A DNA stretch of 8,393 nucleotides from Sneathiella sp. (GTDB taxonomy: Bacteria > Pseudomonadota > Alphaproteobacteria > Sneathiellales > Sneathiellaceae): the NCBI GenBank assembly GCA_016765515.1, contig JAESPT010000198.1:1-8393 (forward strand). The letters run 5' to 3'. Under the pieces are notes generated by a model. The model searched no databases and had not been told where the DNA came from. It saw only the letters and a list, made by a program, of their open reading frames with translations. This document shows positions 1-7,218 of the stretch, piece after piece. How positions within the stretch are numbered: position 1 is the first letter of the stretch; the number at the start of each line of letters is the position of its first letter. A program made the position numbers and the translations under genes.

Positions 1-18
1 GGATACCCTGAGGCATCC
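1..18 (-). terminator. Possible terminator stem after the quinone reductase gene
   Basis: Just past the stop of the minus-strand flavoenzyme gene, GGATACC (1-7) and GGCATCC (12-18) can pair over a 4-base CTGA loop, with six of seven pairs matched. The window ends here, so any T-tract that would follow on the minus strand cannot be seen. The position fits a transcription terminator but the stem is short. Confidence 0.25.
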
Positions 19-30
19 GGGACTAGCAGT

Positions 31-1058
<1,028 letters not shown>

Positions 1059-1066
<8 letters not shown>

Positions 1067-1580
1067 ATATTTTACGGACCGATCCATGCAGAAAAAAACC
1101 TTCGCTGACTTTGATTGCGCCATTGCCCAGACACTGGAGCAAATCGGCGATTGGTGGACATTGTTGATCCTGCGCAACGCTTTTCATCGCATGCGTCATT
1201 TCGATCAGTTTCAAGAGAATCTGGGCATTCCCACCAATACCCTGTCCAACCGACTAAAAAAGCTAACGGATTCGGGTATTTTATACCGGGAGAAAAGCAA
1301 GAAGGATGGCCGATCATACGAATATCGCCTGACCGAAAAGGGTCTCGATCTGTATCCTGTGATCATTGCGCTTTTTCAGTGGGGGGAGCGCTGGTATGCC
1401 CGTCCCCACGGGCCGCGCATGACCTTGACAGACCGGGCCACAGGCGAAGAAATCCCGCAAATGCAAGTGCGGAACAAGAACGGAGACGTGATGAAGGCGC
1501 GGGATGTGTTGCCTGCACTAGGGCCCGGGGCTGGTCACCAAGTCAGCGATCTTCTCTATCATGACATGAGAAAAGTCTGA
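1059..1580 (+). CDS. HxlR-family winged-helix transcriptional regulator
   Basis: A 173-residue DNA-binding protein. The HxlR/MarR-like winged helix spans about residues 18-115. It shows CAIAQTLEQIGDWWTLLILR (20-39), including the N-terminal Cys20 that in several family members senses electrophiles or oxidants. A recognition helix follows around NTLSNRLKKLTDSG (60-73), then a wing with the usual YEYRLTEKG (87-95). The C-terminal extension (about 118-165) ends near ALGPGAG, as in a longer HxlR subgroup, but lacks the paired cysteines sometimes found there. Start choice is open: ATG 1059 has AAGAG 8 bases upstream, whereas ATG 1086 gives MQKKTFAD, the usual family N-terminus, and frees the inverted repeat to act as operator. 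It probably controls itself and the divergent quinone reductase, perhaps in response to quinones or aromatic electrophiles. It converges on the rid gene with only 6 bases between stops. Confidence 0.88.
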
Positions 1581-1583
1581 AAA

Positions 1584-1603
1584 TTATTACGGAACCGGAA
1601 TAA
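1584..1603 (-). terminator. Near-palindrome at convergent gene ends, possible terminator
   Basis: TTATT-A-CGG-AA-CCG-G-AATAA is self-complementary apart from one mismatched pair. It spans the 6-base gap and the last codons of the minus-strand rid gene. Read on the minus strand it is followed by TTTT, so it could end the transporter operon. Its arms are mostly AT and the loop is very tight, so folding would be weak. Confidence 0.3.
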
Positions 1604-1988
1604 CAGCCGTCGCCTCAATCTCGATCAGCGCCTCATCTTCCATCAAATCGGCAACCTGCACCATGGCCATGGCCGGAAAGTTACGACCCATTACTTTTCG
1701 GTACACCTCCCCAACCTGCCTCTGCTTGGCGATATATTCTTTCTTGTCAGTGATATACCAAGTTAGCCGGACAATATGCTCGGCTTTTCCGCCGCCCGCC
1801 TCCACCACATCCAACACATTGCGCAACGTCTGTTCCATCTGGCCCAGAAAATCGTCAGTCTCGAACACCTGATCTGCGTTCCAACCGATCTGGCCGCCGA
1901 CAAAAATCATCCGGCCCTCAGCCGCCACACCATTGGCATAGCCTTTTGCCTCTTTCCAACCGTCGGGATGTATGATTTCCATGCTCAT
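1587..1988 (-). CDS. RidA/YjgF-family protein lacking the canonical imine-binding arginine
   Basis: A 133-residue protein of normal length for the YjgF/YER057c/UK114 family, which form trimers with active sites at subunit interfaces. Family features seen: FVGGQIGWN near 29-37, the QTLRNVLDVVEAGG helix (53-66), and the C-terminal IEIEATAVIPV strand (122-132). Canonical RidA enzymes have P-A-R-S near residue 105, where Arg binds the substrate carboxylate for enamine/imine hydrolysis. Here the equivalent is P105-A106-M107-A108, so Arg is replaced by Met. This places it with Rid subgroups not expected to have standard 2-aminoacrylate deaminase activity. The start is ATG 1988 with AAAGAGG 4 bases upstream, overlapping the thioesterase stop in an ATGA junction. 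As last gene of an aromatic-acid uptake operon it may handle an enamine such as the ring product of 2-aminobenzoyl-CoA oxidation, or bind a CoA-linked intermediate. This is inference. Confidence 0.9.
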   Translation of the reverse strand: MSMEIIHPDGWKEAKGYANGVAAEGRMIFVGGQIGWNADQVFETDDFLGQMEQTLRNVLDVVEAGGGKAEHIVRLTWYITDKKEYIAKQRQVGEVYRKVMGRNFPAMAMVQVADLMEDEALIEIEATAVIPVP

Positions 1989-2404
1989 AGCGCCTCTTTC
2001 AGCAAATTTTCTATCTTATCGCGTATGTCTTGCGGCCAGGGTCTGGGCTGACCACTTTCCCTGCCCACATGAACAAGAGTAAGGGTGGCTTCAAACCGGC
2101 GGCTGTCCGCAATCGACGCGACCACGTCCAGATCCAGACTGGCCCCGCCAATTTTTTTCACCGTTAGTTCCAATTCCAGCACATCGCCCAAACGGCTGGG
2201 GGCCTTAAAAGTCGTGTTAATAGTTACCGTCGGCACTGCAGAATCACGTTTAAAATGAAGATCGGCGAAGGAGACGTTCAAGCCTTCTTCGAACCAGCTT
2301 TCAACCACCCCGTTTATCATTTCAAAATAGCGCGGATAAAACACAATGCCAGCGGGGTCACAATGCTGGAACAAAACCTTCTGTTGCTGGGAATAATGAG
2401 CCAT
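1985..2404 (-). CDS. Acyl-CoA thioesterase, 4-hydroxybenzoyl-CoA thioesterase family
   Basis: A 139-residue single hotdog-fold thioesterase. The signature QHCDPAGIVFYPRYFE (13-28) is the hallmark of the Pseudomonas-type 4-hydroxybenzoyl-CoA/YbgC group, and Asp16 matches the catalytic Asp17 of the Pseudomonas enzyme. The later TINTTFKAPSRLGDVL (61-76) is the usual second-strand region. It would hydrolyse an aroyl-CoA in the cytoplasm, either freeing CoA from dead-end thioesters or as a committed step as in 4-chlorobenzoate operons. Next to an aroyl-CoA ligase and an aromatic-acid transporter, CoA recovery is the likelier role. The start is ATG 2404: only one base separates it from the LivF stop (TGACATG), with a GGGGG-rich site 6 bases upstream. 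An upstream in-frame TTG at 2431 would add nine residues inside livF and is not needed. Its stop overlaps the rid start. Confidence 0.88.
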   Translation of the reverse strand: MAHYSQQQKVLFQHCDPAGIVFYPRYFEMINGVVESWFEEGLNVSFADLHFKRDSAVPTVTINTTFKAPSRLGDVLELELTVKKIGGASLDLDVVASIADSRRFEATLTLVHVGRESGQPRPWPQDIRDKIENLLKEAL

Positions 2405-2405
2405 G

Positions 2406-3095
2406 TCACACCCCCAGATAACGGTTTTCAAGATCCCGGGTCAGCTGATCGGGGCTGCCCGTCCACACAGTGGTGCCTTTTTCCAAGATCACACAGCGAT
2501 CCGCAATCGGGAGAAGTTCGGACAAGGTCTTATCGACAATCAGGATCGATTGACCGGCCGCTTTCAAGTCCCGTACTGCCTGCCAGATTTCCTGGCGGAT
2601 AACCGGGGCCAGACCTTCGGTGGCTTCATCGAGAATAAGCAGGGTTGGATTGGTCATCAATGCCCGGCCAACGGCCAACATCTGCTGTTCACCGCCGGAC
2701 AGGGTATTGGCGTATTGATCATATCGTTCCTGCAATCGGGGAAAGAGGGCATTCACCCGATCCAGAGTCCAGTCACCGGGACGAGCGGCGGCGATGAGGT
2801 TTTCATAAACCGTCAAATTGGGAAAGCAGCGCCGCCCTTCCGGCACCAGCCCAATACCCAGCCGCGCAATTTTGTGAGACGGCAGGGGACCAAGATCTAT
2901 CCCTTTAAAGGAGGCACTGCCCGCACTGTATTTTTCCAGTCCGCAAATAGAGGCGATGGTGGTGGTTTTACCCATGCCATTACGGCCCATCAGAGCGACA
3001 ACTTCCCCCTCATTCACCTGTAGGTCCACACCGAACAAGGCCTGGGAATGCCCATAAAAAGTTTCAATGCCGGAAATTTTGAGAAGATCACTCAT
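2406..3095 (-). CDS. livF: LivF-type ABC transporter ATP-binding protein
   Basis: A 229-residue ATPase of the branched-chain amino acid/aromatic acid (HAAT) ABC family, usual length for LivF. Walker A is GRNGMGKTT (37-45), the ABC signature LSGGEQQ (132-138) and Walker B LLILDEA (152-158). The switch position after Walker B reads IVDKT (186-190) and has no His, whereas the partner LivG has VEHD. LivF proteins often read VEQN here, so loss of His is normal, but Asp-Lys is a noticeable variant. The YENLIAA stretch (97-103) and the C-terminal LENRYLGV are family-like. It should pair with LivG on the cytoplasmic face of the LivH/LivM pore. The ATG at 3095 has GGAAG 4 bases upstream and overlaps the livG stop by 4 bases. 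The name reflects family; the substrate is probably an aromatic acid rather than leucine. Confidence 0.93.
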   Translation of the reverse strand: MSDLLKISGIETFYGHSQALFGVDLQVNEGEVVALMGRNGMGKTTTIASICGLEKYSAGSASFKGIDLGPLPSHKIARLGIGLVPEGRRCFPNLTVYENLIAAARPGDWTLDRVNALFPRLQERYDQYANTLSGGEQQMLAVGRALMTNPTLLILDEATEGLAPVIRQEIWQAVRDLKAAGQSILIVDKTLSELLPIADRCVILEKGTTVWTGSPDQLTRDLENRYLGV

Positions 3096-3856
3096 ACCAC
3101 TTCCGTCCCCAGATACGCTTCCCGCACGACAGGATTATTTCGAATTTCCTCCACAGACCCTGTGGCAACCACCTGACCATACACCAGCACGGAAATTCTG
3201 TCGGCCAGAGCAAAGACCGCGTCCATATCATGCTCCACCAGTAAAATAGGGGCTTTGTGACGCAATTTGTCCAAAAACCTGGTGAGTTTCACCGACCCTT
3301 CCGGCCCCATTCCGGCCATGGGCTCATCCAGCAAAAAGGCTTTTGGTTTCAGGGCAAGAGCAATGGCGATTTCCAACTGGCGGCGCTCCCCATGGGAGAG
3401 TTCCGCCGCCGGAATATCTGCGCGACTTTCGAGGCCTACCTGTTCCAGCTTGGCCATGGCACCGTCAATCAGCGCCTGGTCTTTCATGACAGGTTTGAAA
3501 AACCTGAAACTTGATCCGGATTTCGCCTGCACGGCCAGCATCACATTGCGCAAAGCAGAAAATTCCAATGCCAGCGACGAGATCTGAAAGGTCCTGCCGA
3601 GCCCTGCTTGTGCCCGATCTGCAACCCCGAGGCCTGCCAGATCTTTTCCTAAGAACTCAATGGATCCCTTGTCAGACGGATAGTCACCAGATATCTGTTT
3701 AATCAGAGTGGATTTCCCCGCCCCGTTTGGACCGATCAAGGCATGAATTTCACCCTCATATAAATCCAGTGAAACACCGTCTGTGGCTTTCAGCGCCCCG
3801 AAAGATTTATAGAGATTGGTAATGCGCAGGACAGGCACCCGATTTTCATCACTCAT
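3092..3856 (-). CDS. livG: LivG-type ABC transporter ATP-binding protein
   Basis: A 254-residue ATPase, typical LivG length. Walker A GPNGAGKST (42-50), Q-loop Gln91 in GRTFQISSL, a signature in the LivG form LSHGERRQ (153-160), Walker B FLLDEP (174-179) followed by MAGM, and the switch His209 in VEHD are all present, so it looks fully competent for ATP hydrolysis. The C-terminal NNPVVREAYLG motif (240-250) is characteristic of LivG. It would energise uptake together with LivF, contributing the only His-switch of the pair. The ATG at 3856 follows a GGAAAGG site and overlaps the livM stop by 8 bases, indicating translational coupling. Confidence 0.95.
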   Translation of the reverse strand: MSDENRVPVLRITNLYKSFGALKATDGVSLDLYEGEIHALIGPNGAGKSTLIKQISGDYPSDKGSIEFLGKDLAGLGVADRAQAGLGRTFQISSLALEFSALRNVMLAVQAKSGSSFRFFKPVMKDQALIDGAMAKLEQVGLESRADIPAAELSHGERRQLEIAIALALKPKAFLLDEPMAGMGPEGSVKLTRFLDKLRHKAPILLVEHDMDAVFALADRISVLVYGQVVATGSVEEIRNNPVVREAYLGTEVV

Positions 3857-4838
3857 GACGTACCTTTCCGGTAATAAATCCGATTAAGCCGCCGCGGGCA
3901 AAGAGAACCACCACCAGCAGGACAAGCCCGAGGAACAGCATCCAGTGTTCGGTCAGACCGCCAAAGACAAACTCAAACAGAATGAACAAGGCCGCCCCAA
4001 CGATGGGGCCAAACATCCGGCCCACGCCACCAAGAATGACAAAGATCATAATCTCACCGGAGGTATGCCAAGAAAACATGTTGGGGCTGACAAAGCGATT
4101 GAGATCCGCATACAGGGCGCCGGCAAGCCCGGTGATCATGGCGGAGACAACAAAAGCTGTCAGACGAATATTAAACGGGTGAATGCCAACAGCGGAAAGG
4201 CGTTCATCATTTTGACGCGCTGCTTGCAGGGCGGCGCCAAACCGGGAGTTCTTCAAGACAAACACCAGCAAAACGGCGAGCATCAGGACACAAAAGGCGA
4301 TGAGAAAAAAGCTCAAGGGATCCAGTGTATTAACCCCGGGGAATTTGTTCCGAACATAGATGGAGAGACCGTCTTCGCCGCCATAAGCAGGCCAGGAAAT
4401 GGCGAAATAATAGATCATCTGGGCAAATGCAAGCGTGATCATGATGAAATAGACACCGGTCGTGCGTAGGCTGAACAGTCCAATGAACAGGGCAGCAAGC
4501 CCACTGACAAGGATGGCCACCAGCCAAATAATCAGCATCTCGGTTGTCCCGTTCACTTCAAAGGGAACGGTGAATATGGGTTCATAGTTAAGGGCGTGAC
4601 TGGCCAGAATTCCCGCCGCATATCCGCCCAAGCCGAAAAAGGCAGCATGACCGAAGGAGACAAGTCCGCCCAGTCCCAACGCCAGGTTCAATCCAACGCC
4701 GGCAAGGGCGAAAATTGCCACTCGGGTTGCAAGGGTAATATAAAAAGGCTCGTCAATCGCCAAGGCGATAAAAGGAACCACCAGCAAAGTCATGGCGACC
4801 AGCGCATTCAGGCTGTTTTCTTTTGTCAGTTTAACCAT
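3849..4838 (-). CDS. livM: LivM-type ABC transporter permease
   Basis: A 329-residue inner-membrane protein with about nine or ten hydrophobic segments. The LivM signature GLGGLVSFGHAAFFGLGGYA (55-74) is intact. The cytoplasmic coupling loop that contacts the ATPases runs QAARQNDERLSAVGIHPFNI (205-224). A glycine-rich GGVGRMFGPIVGAALF (270-285) follows near the end. It forms the transmembrane pore with LivH. The ATG at 4838 lies 8 bases inside the livH reading frame, so it is probably translated by coupling; AAAGGA sits rather far upstream (about 13 bases). Nothing in the permease alone defines the substrate. Confidence 0.94.
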   Translation of the reverse strand: MVKLTKENSLNALVAMTLLVVPFIALAIDEPFYITLATRVAIFALAGVGLNLALGLGGLVSFGHAAFFGLGGYAAGILASHALNYEPIFTVPFEVNGTTEMLIIWLVAILVSGLAALFIGLFSLRTTGVYFIMITLAFAQMIYYFAISWPAYGGEDGLSIYVRNKFPGVNTLDPLSFFLIAFCVLMLAVLLVFVLKNSRFGAALQAARQNDERLSAVGIHPFNIRLTAFVVSAMITGLAGALYADLNRFVSPNMFSWHTSGEIMIFVILGGVGRMFGPIVGAALFILFEFVFGGLTEHWMLFLGLVLLVVVLFARGGLIGFITGKVRHE

Positions 4839-5751
4839 GGGCAGGGAACAGTCCTTTGGGCTTAAAGATCAGGACAAGTGCCATCAAAATATAAATGGAC
4901 ATGGAAGCAAGCGCAGATCCTACTGAGTTCGCCTGCGCATTCTCCATGAAGAGTTGGAAAAACATGGGAAGTAAAAACCGGCCCATGGTATCAACAATAC
5001 CCACCAGAATCGCGCCAACCAACGCCCCCTTGATCGATCCAATGCCGCCAATGACGATAACAACAAAGGCAAGAATCAAGACCGGCTCGCCCATGCCCAC
5101 CTGAACAGACTGAATGGCACCGACCAAAGCACCGGCAAACCCGGCAAGGGCCGCACCCAAGGCAAAAACAATTGTATAGAGGAGACGAATATCAACCCCG
5201 AGGGCAGCAATCATTTCCCGGTCGGATTCCCCGGCTCTGATCCGTATACCAAGCCGGGTTTTTGCGATCAGGAAATAGAGTCCCAACGCAACAAGTCCGC
5301 CAATAACGATGATCGCCAATCGATACAGAGAATATTGAATGCCACCCGGCAGCATAACGGGACCAGACAACAAGTCAGGCACGTTCAAATACAGCGGGAA
5401 AGAGCCAAAAACCCAACGGGTTCCTTCAGAAAATATCAGAATAAGAGCGAAAGTGGCCAACACCTGATCCAGATGATCCCGTTTGTACAGCCGCCGGATC
5501 ACAACAAGTTCGACGATTGCACCGGCTGTAGCTGCGGCGACGATACTGGCGGCCAATCCCAACCAGAATGATCCTGTGAAATTTGCAACGGTTGCGCAGG
5601 CAAAGGCCCCGACCATGTAAAGCGCGCCATGTGCCAGATTGATCAGGCCCATGACACCAAAAACCAGGGTCAGGCCCGCGGCCATAAGAAACAGCATCAC
5701 ACCAAATTGCAGCCCGTTGAGCAATTGCTCAATGAAAAGCGCCGACGTCAT
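4831..5751 (-). CDS. livH: LivH-type ABC transporter permease
   Basis: A 306-residue inner-membrane permease with about eight hydrophobic segments. Family motifs: GLTLVFGVMGLINLAHG (26-42), the ATPase-coupling loop RAGESDREMIAALGVD (172-187), GGIGSIKGALVGAI (235-248) and the terminal KPKGLFP (297-303). It partners with LivM. The ATG at 5751 has only a weak Shine-Dalgarno (GAG about 10 bases upstream) and is the first gene after the hairpin that follows the binding-protein gene. This arrangement suggests the permeases are made at lower levels than the binding protein. It overlaps livM by 8 bases. Confidence 0.94.
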   Translation of the reverse strand: MTSALFIEQLLNGLQFGVMLFLMAAGLTLVFGVMGLINLAHGALYMVGAFACATVANFTGSFWLGLAASIVAAATAGAIVELVVIRRLYKRDHLDQVLATFALILIFSEGTRWVFGSFPLYLNVPDLLSGPVMLPGGIQYSLYRLAIIVIGGLVALGLYFLIAKTRLGIRIRAGESDREMIAALGVDIRLLYTIVFALGAALAGFAGALVGAIQSVQVGMGEPVLILAFVVIVIGGIGSIKGALVGAILVGIVDTMGRFLLPMFFQLFMENAQANSVGSALASMSIYILMALVLIFKPKGLFPAHG

Positions 5752-5786
5752 AATACTAAAACTCAGTAATTATCAGGGATAAAGGT

Positions 5787-5810
5787 GGGATGCAGAGACA
5801 TCTGCATCCC
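5787..5810 (-). promoter_or_regulatory. Perfect stem-loop between binding-protein and permease genes
   Basis: GGGATGCAGA (5787-5796) and TCTGCATCCC (5801-5810) are exact reverse complements with a 4-base loop. It lies in the 77-base gap after the binding-protein stop and before livH. On the minus (transcribed) strand it is followed by ACCTTTATCC, too few Ts for a strong intrinsic terminator. It is better read as a partial terminator or an RNA-stabilising hairpin that keeps the upstream mRNA abundant, a usual way of making excess binding protein over permease. Confidence 0.7.
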
Positions 5811-5828
5811 GGTTGCTCAGATCACAGA

Positions 5829-6974
5829 TTACATTTTACACTGGGCAGCGTATGCGTCTTGATGATTTTCAAGCGCAATACCTTCTGTTTTATTGGTGTA
5901 AATGTCCCCTTCCTTGATCACTTCACGCACATAGATCGTCTGAATGAGGTGCTGATTATTACCAAATTTGAGCTTTCCGCGCGGGGACGCGAAATCAGCA
6001 GCTTTCAAAGCGGTTCGGAATGCATCCATGTCCTTCACACTGGCTTTACTCATTGCTGACAGGATCAGATTGGCTGTATCGAATCCCTGGACCGCATAAA
6101 GGGAGGGCAGACGGCCATATTCAGCTTCAAAGGACGTTACAAAAGGCTTGTTTGCTGGGAAATCCAGATCTTTTGCCCAATGAGAGGTATTTTTCACGCC
6201 CACAGCAGACGGTCCAACCGCTTTCAGGATACCCTGATCGAAGGAGAAGGCCGGACCGGTCACCGGAATATTCACCCCTGATTGCGCATATTGCTTCATA
6301 AAGGAGATGCCCATGCCGCCTGGGAGGAAGACAAAGATGCTGTCGGCACCGGAGGCGCGGATCTGCGCGATTTCAGCCGCATAGTCGGTTTGGCCGAGTT
6401 TTGTGTAAACTTCCGCCGCAAGCTTGCCTTTATAAAATCTTTTATAGCCGTTCAGAACGTCCTTACCGGCAGGATAATTTGGCGCCATAATGAAAGAGTT
6501 TTTGATGCCTATCTTATTTGCATAGGCGCCCATGCCTTCTGGCAGATTGTCATTTTGGAAGGACGCATTGAAATAATTCGGATGACAGCCTTTACCCGCG
6601 AGCTGAGAGGGTCCGGCATTTGGCGAAATATAGAATTTTCCCTGCGCAACCGCACCTGGCACCACAGCCATGGCAAGATTGGACCAGATAATTCCGGTCA
6701 GAATATCGACTTTTTCGCTCTGGATCATCTTGTCAGCGATTTGCACCGCCAGACCAGGCTTGCGGGCATCATCTTCAATAACCACAGTCAGATCCTTGTT
6801 ACCCGCCTGTTTTACCGCCAGCATAAAGCCGTCGCGGACATCGATACCAAGGCCGGAACCACCGCCGGACAGGGTGGTGATCATGCCAACTTTGACCGGT
6901 TCTGCAGTTGCTGTCGTTGCAACACACAGGGACAGGCCAACAAGGCTTGCCTTCAAAATATCTAATTTACTCAT
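5829..6974 (-). CDS. Periplasmic substrate-binding protein of a Liv-type (aromatic acid) ABC transporter
   Basis: A 381-residue type I periplasmic binding protein (Peripla_BP_6/LivJ-like). Residues 1-24 are a Sec signal peptide: a Lys near the start, a hydrophobic core LVGLSLCVA and a cleavage site ATA|EP. The mature protein starts PVKVGMITTLSGGGSGLG, the usual first strand and ligand loop, and continues with IEDDARKPGLAVQIADKMI (66-84). Cys130 and Cys379 are the only cysteines of the mature form and could make a disulfide tying the C-terminus to the first lobe. The family includes binding proteins for branched-chain amino acids, amides and aromatic acids; the adjoining aroyl-CoA ligase points to an aromatic acid. 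The ATG at 6974 has AGGGAG about 8 bases upstream. It is preceded by a 244-base gap with repeated operator-like boxes, so this is probably the first gene of its transcript. Confidence 0.93.
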   Translation of the reverse strand: MSKLDILKASLVGLSLCVATTATAEPVKVGMITTLSGGGSGLGIDVRDGFMLAVKQAGNKDLTVVIEDDARKPGLAVQIADKMIQSEKVDILTGIIWSNLAMAVVPGAVAQGKFYISPNAGPSQLAGKGCHPNYFNASFQNDNLPEGMGAYANKIGIKNSFIMAPNYPAGKDVLNGYKRFYKGKLAAEVYTKLGQTDYAAEIAQIRASGADSIFVFLPGGMGISFMKQYAQSGVNIPVTGPAFSFDQGILKAVGPSAVGVKNTSHWAKDLDFPANKPFVTSFEAEYGRLPSLYAVQGFDTANLILSAMSKASVKDMDAFRTALKAADFASPRGKLKFGNNQHLIQTIYVREVIKEGDIYTNKTEGIALENHQDAYAAQCKM

Positions 6975-7114
6975 TTTTCATCTCCCTTATTTAATACTCC
7001 CAAAACAGAGACCCTTTTCCACTCATCGTCGGATCATCTGCCCACCTTGCAATTACGCCCCTTACTCACGCAACTGAATTCTTTTACCTCTTTTTTAGGT
7101 TCACACACTTTCTG

Positions 7115-7127
7115 TGCATTATTATGC
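7115..7127. repeat. 13-base direct repeat, copy 1 (TGCA box)
   Basis: TGCATTATTATGC. It matches the copy at 7186-7198 at 12 of 13 positions, 71 bases apart, roughly seven helical turns. It is also a small inverted repeat, GCAT-TATT-ATGC. It overlaps the -10 of the best promoter candidate (CATAAT on the minus strand, 7121-7126), so a bound protein would block transcription there. Confidence 0.5.
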
Positions 7128-7150
7128 TATATCTAAGAAACTCCTGCCTA
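7121..7150 (-). promoter_or_regulatory. Candidate promoter of the binding-protein operon
   Basis: On the minus strand TAGGCA (7150-7145), an 18-base spacer and CATAAT (7126-7121) match the sigma-70 consensus at four and five of six positions. A second option further upstream is TTGAGA (7209-7204), 16 bases, CATAGT (7187-7182). Either would leave a leader of more than 130 bases before the ATG at 6974. Both overlap the TGCA repeats, which fits repression. Found by eye only. Confidence 0.3.
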
Positions 7151-7185
7151 ATACAGGCTAGAATCATATAGTAGATATTTAACTA

Positions 7186-7199
7186 TGCATTATTGTGCA
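7186..7199. promoter_or_regulatory. 13-base repeat copy 2 forming a TGCA-N6-TGCA pair
   Basis: TGCATTATTGTGCA: two TGCA boxes separated by exactly six bases, the first 13 bases being the second copy of the direct repeat at 7115-7127. Repeated TGCA boxes are the recognition elements described for the benzoyl-CoA-responsive repressors BzdR/BoxR of benzoate-CoA pathways. No such regulator gene is in the window, so the link rests on motif and context. Confidence 0.4.
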
Positions 7200-7218
7200 C
7201 ATTTCTCAACCAAATTTG

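Larger units (their letters stand above)
6975..7218 (-). promoter_or_regulatory. Regulatory gap upstream of the binding-protein operon
   Basis: This 244-base AT-rich stretch between the ligase stop and the binding-protein start has no credible gene. It holds four TGCA boxes (7048, 7115, 7186, 7196), a near-identical 13-base direct repeat, two promoter-like pairs on the minus strand, and a good ribosome site just before the ATG at 6974. A short GCCT-AATAC-AGGC hairpin (7146-7158) has no T-tract and is unlikely to end ligase transcription. Confidence 0.55.

Noticed and set aside
1985..2431. TTG start at 2431 for the thioesterase
   Set aside because: It would add nine residues unlike the family N-terminus and overlap livF; ATG 2404 has a better ribosome site and starts at the usual place.
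2403..3023. Plus-strand open frame (206 codons) antisense to livF
   Set aside because: It is opposite intact Walker A, signature and Walker B motifs and has no independent support.
6282..6965. Plus-strand open frame (227 codons) antisense to the binding-protein gene
   Set aside because: No recognisable domain, and it runs against a clear signal peptide plus type I binding protein on the other strand.
7086..7101. ACCT-CTTTTTT-AGGT inverted repeat in the promoter gap
   Set aside because: Four-base arms around a homopolymer loop are expected by chance in AT-rich DNA.
7146..7158. GCCT-AATAC-AGGC hairpin as a terminator of the ligase gene
   Set aside because: Only a 4-bp stem and no following T-tract on the transcribed strand.
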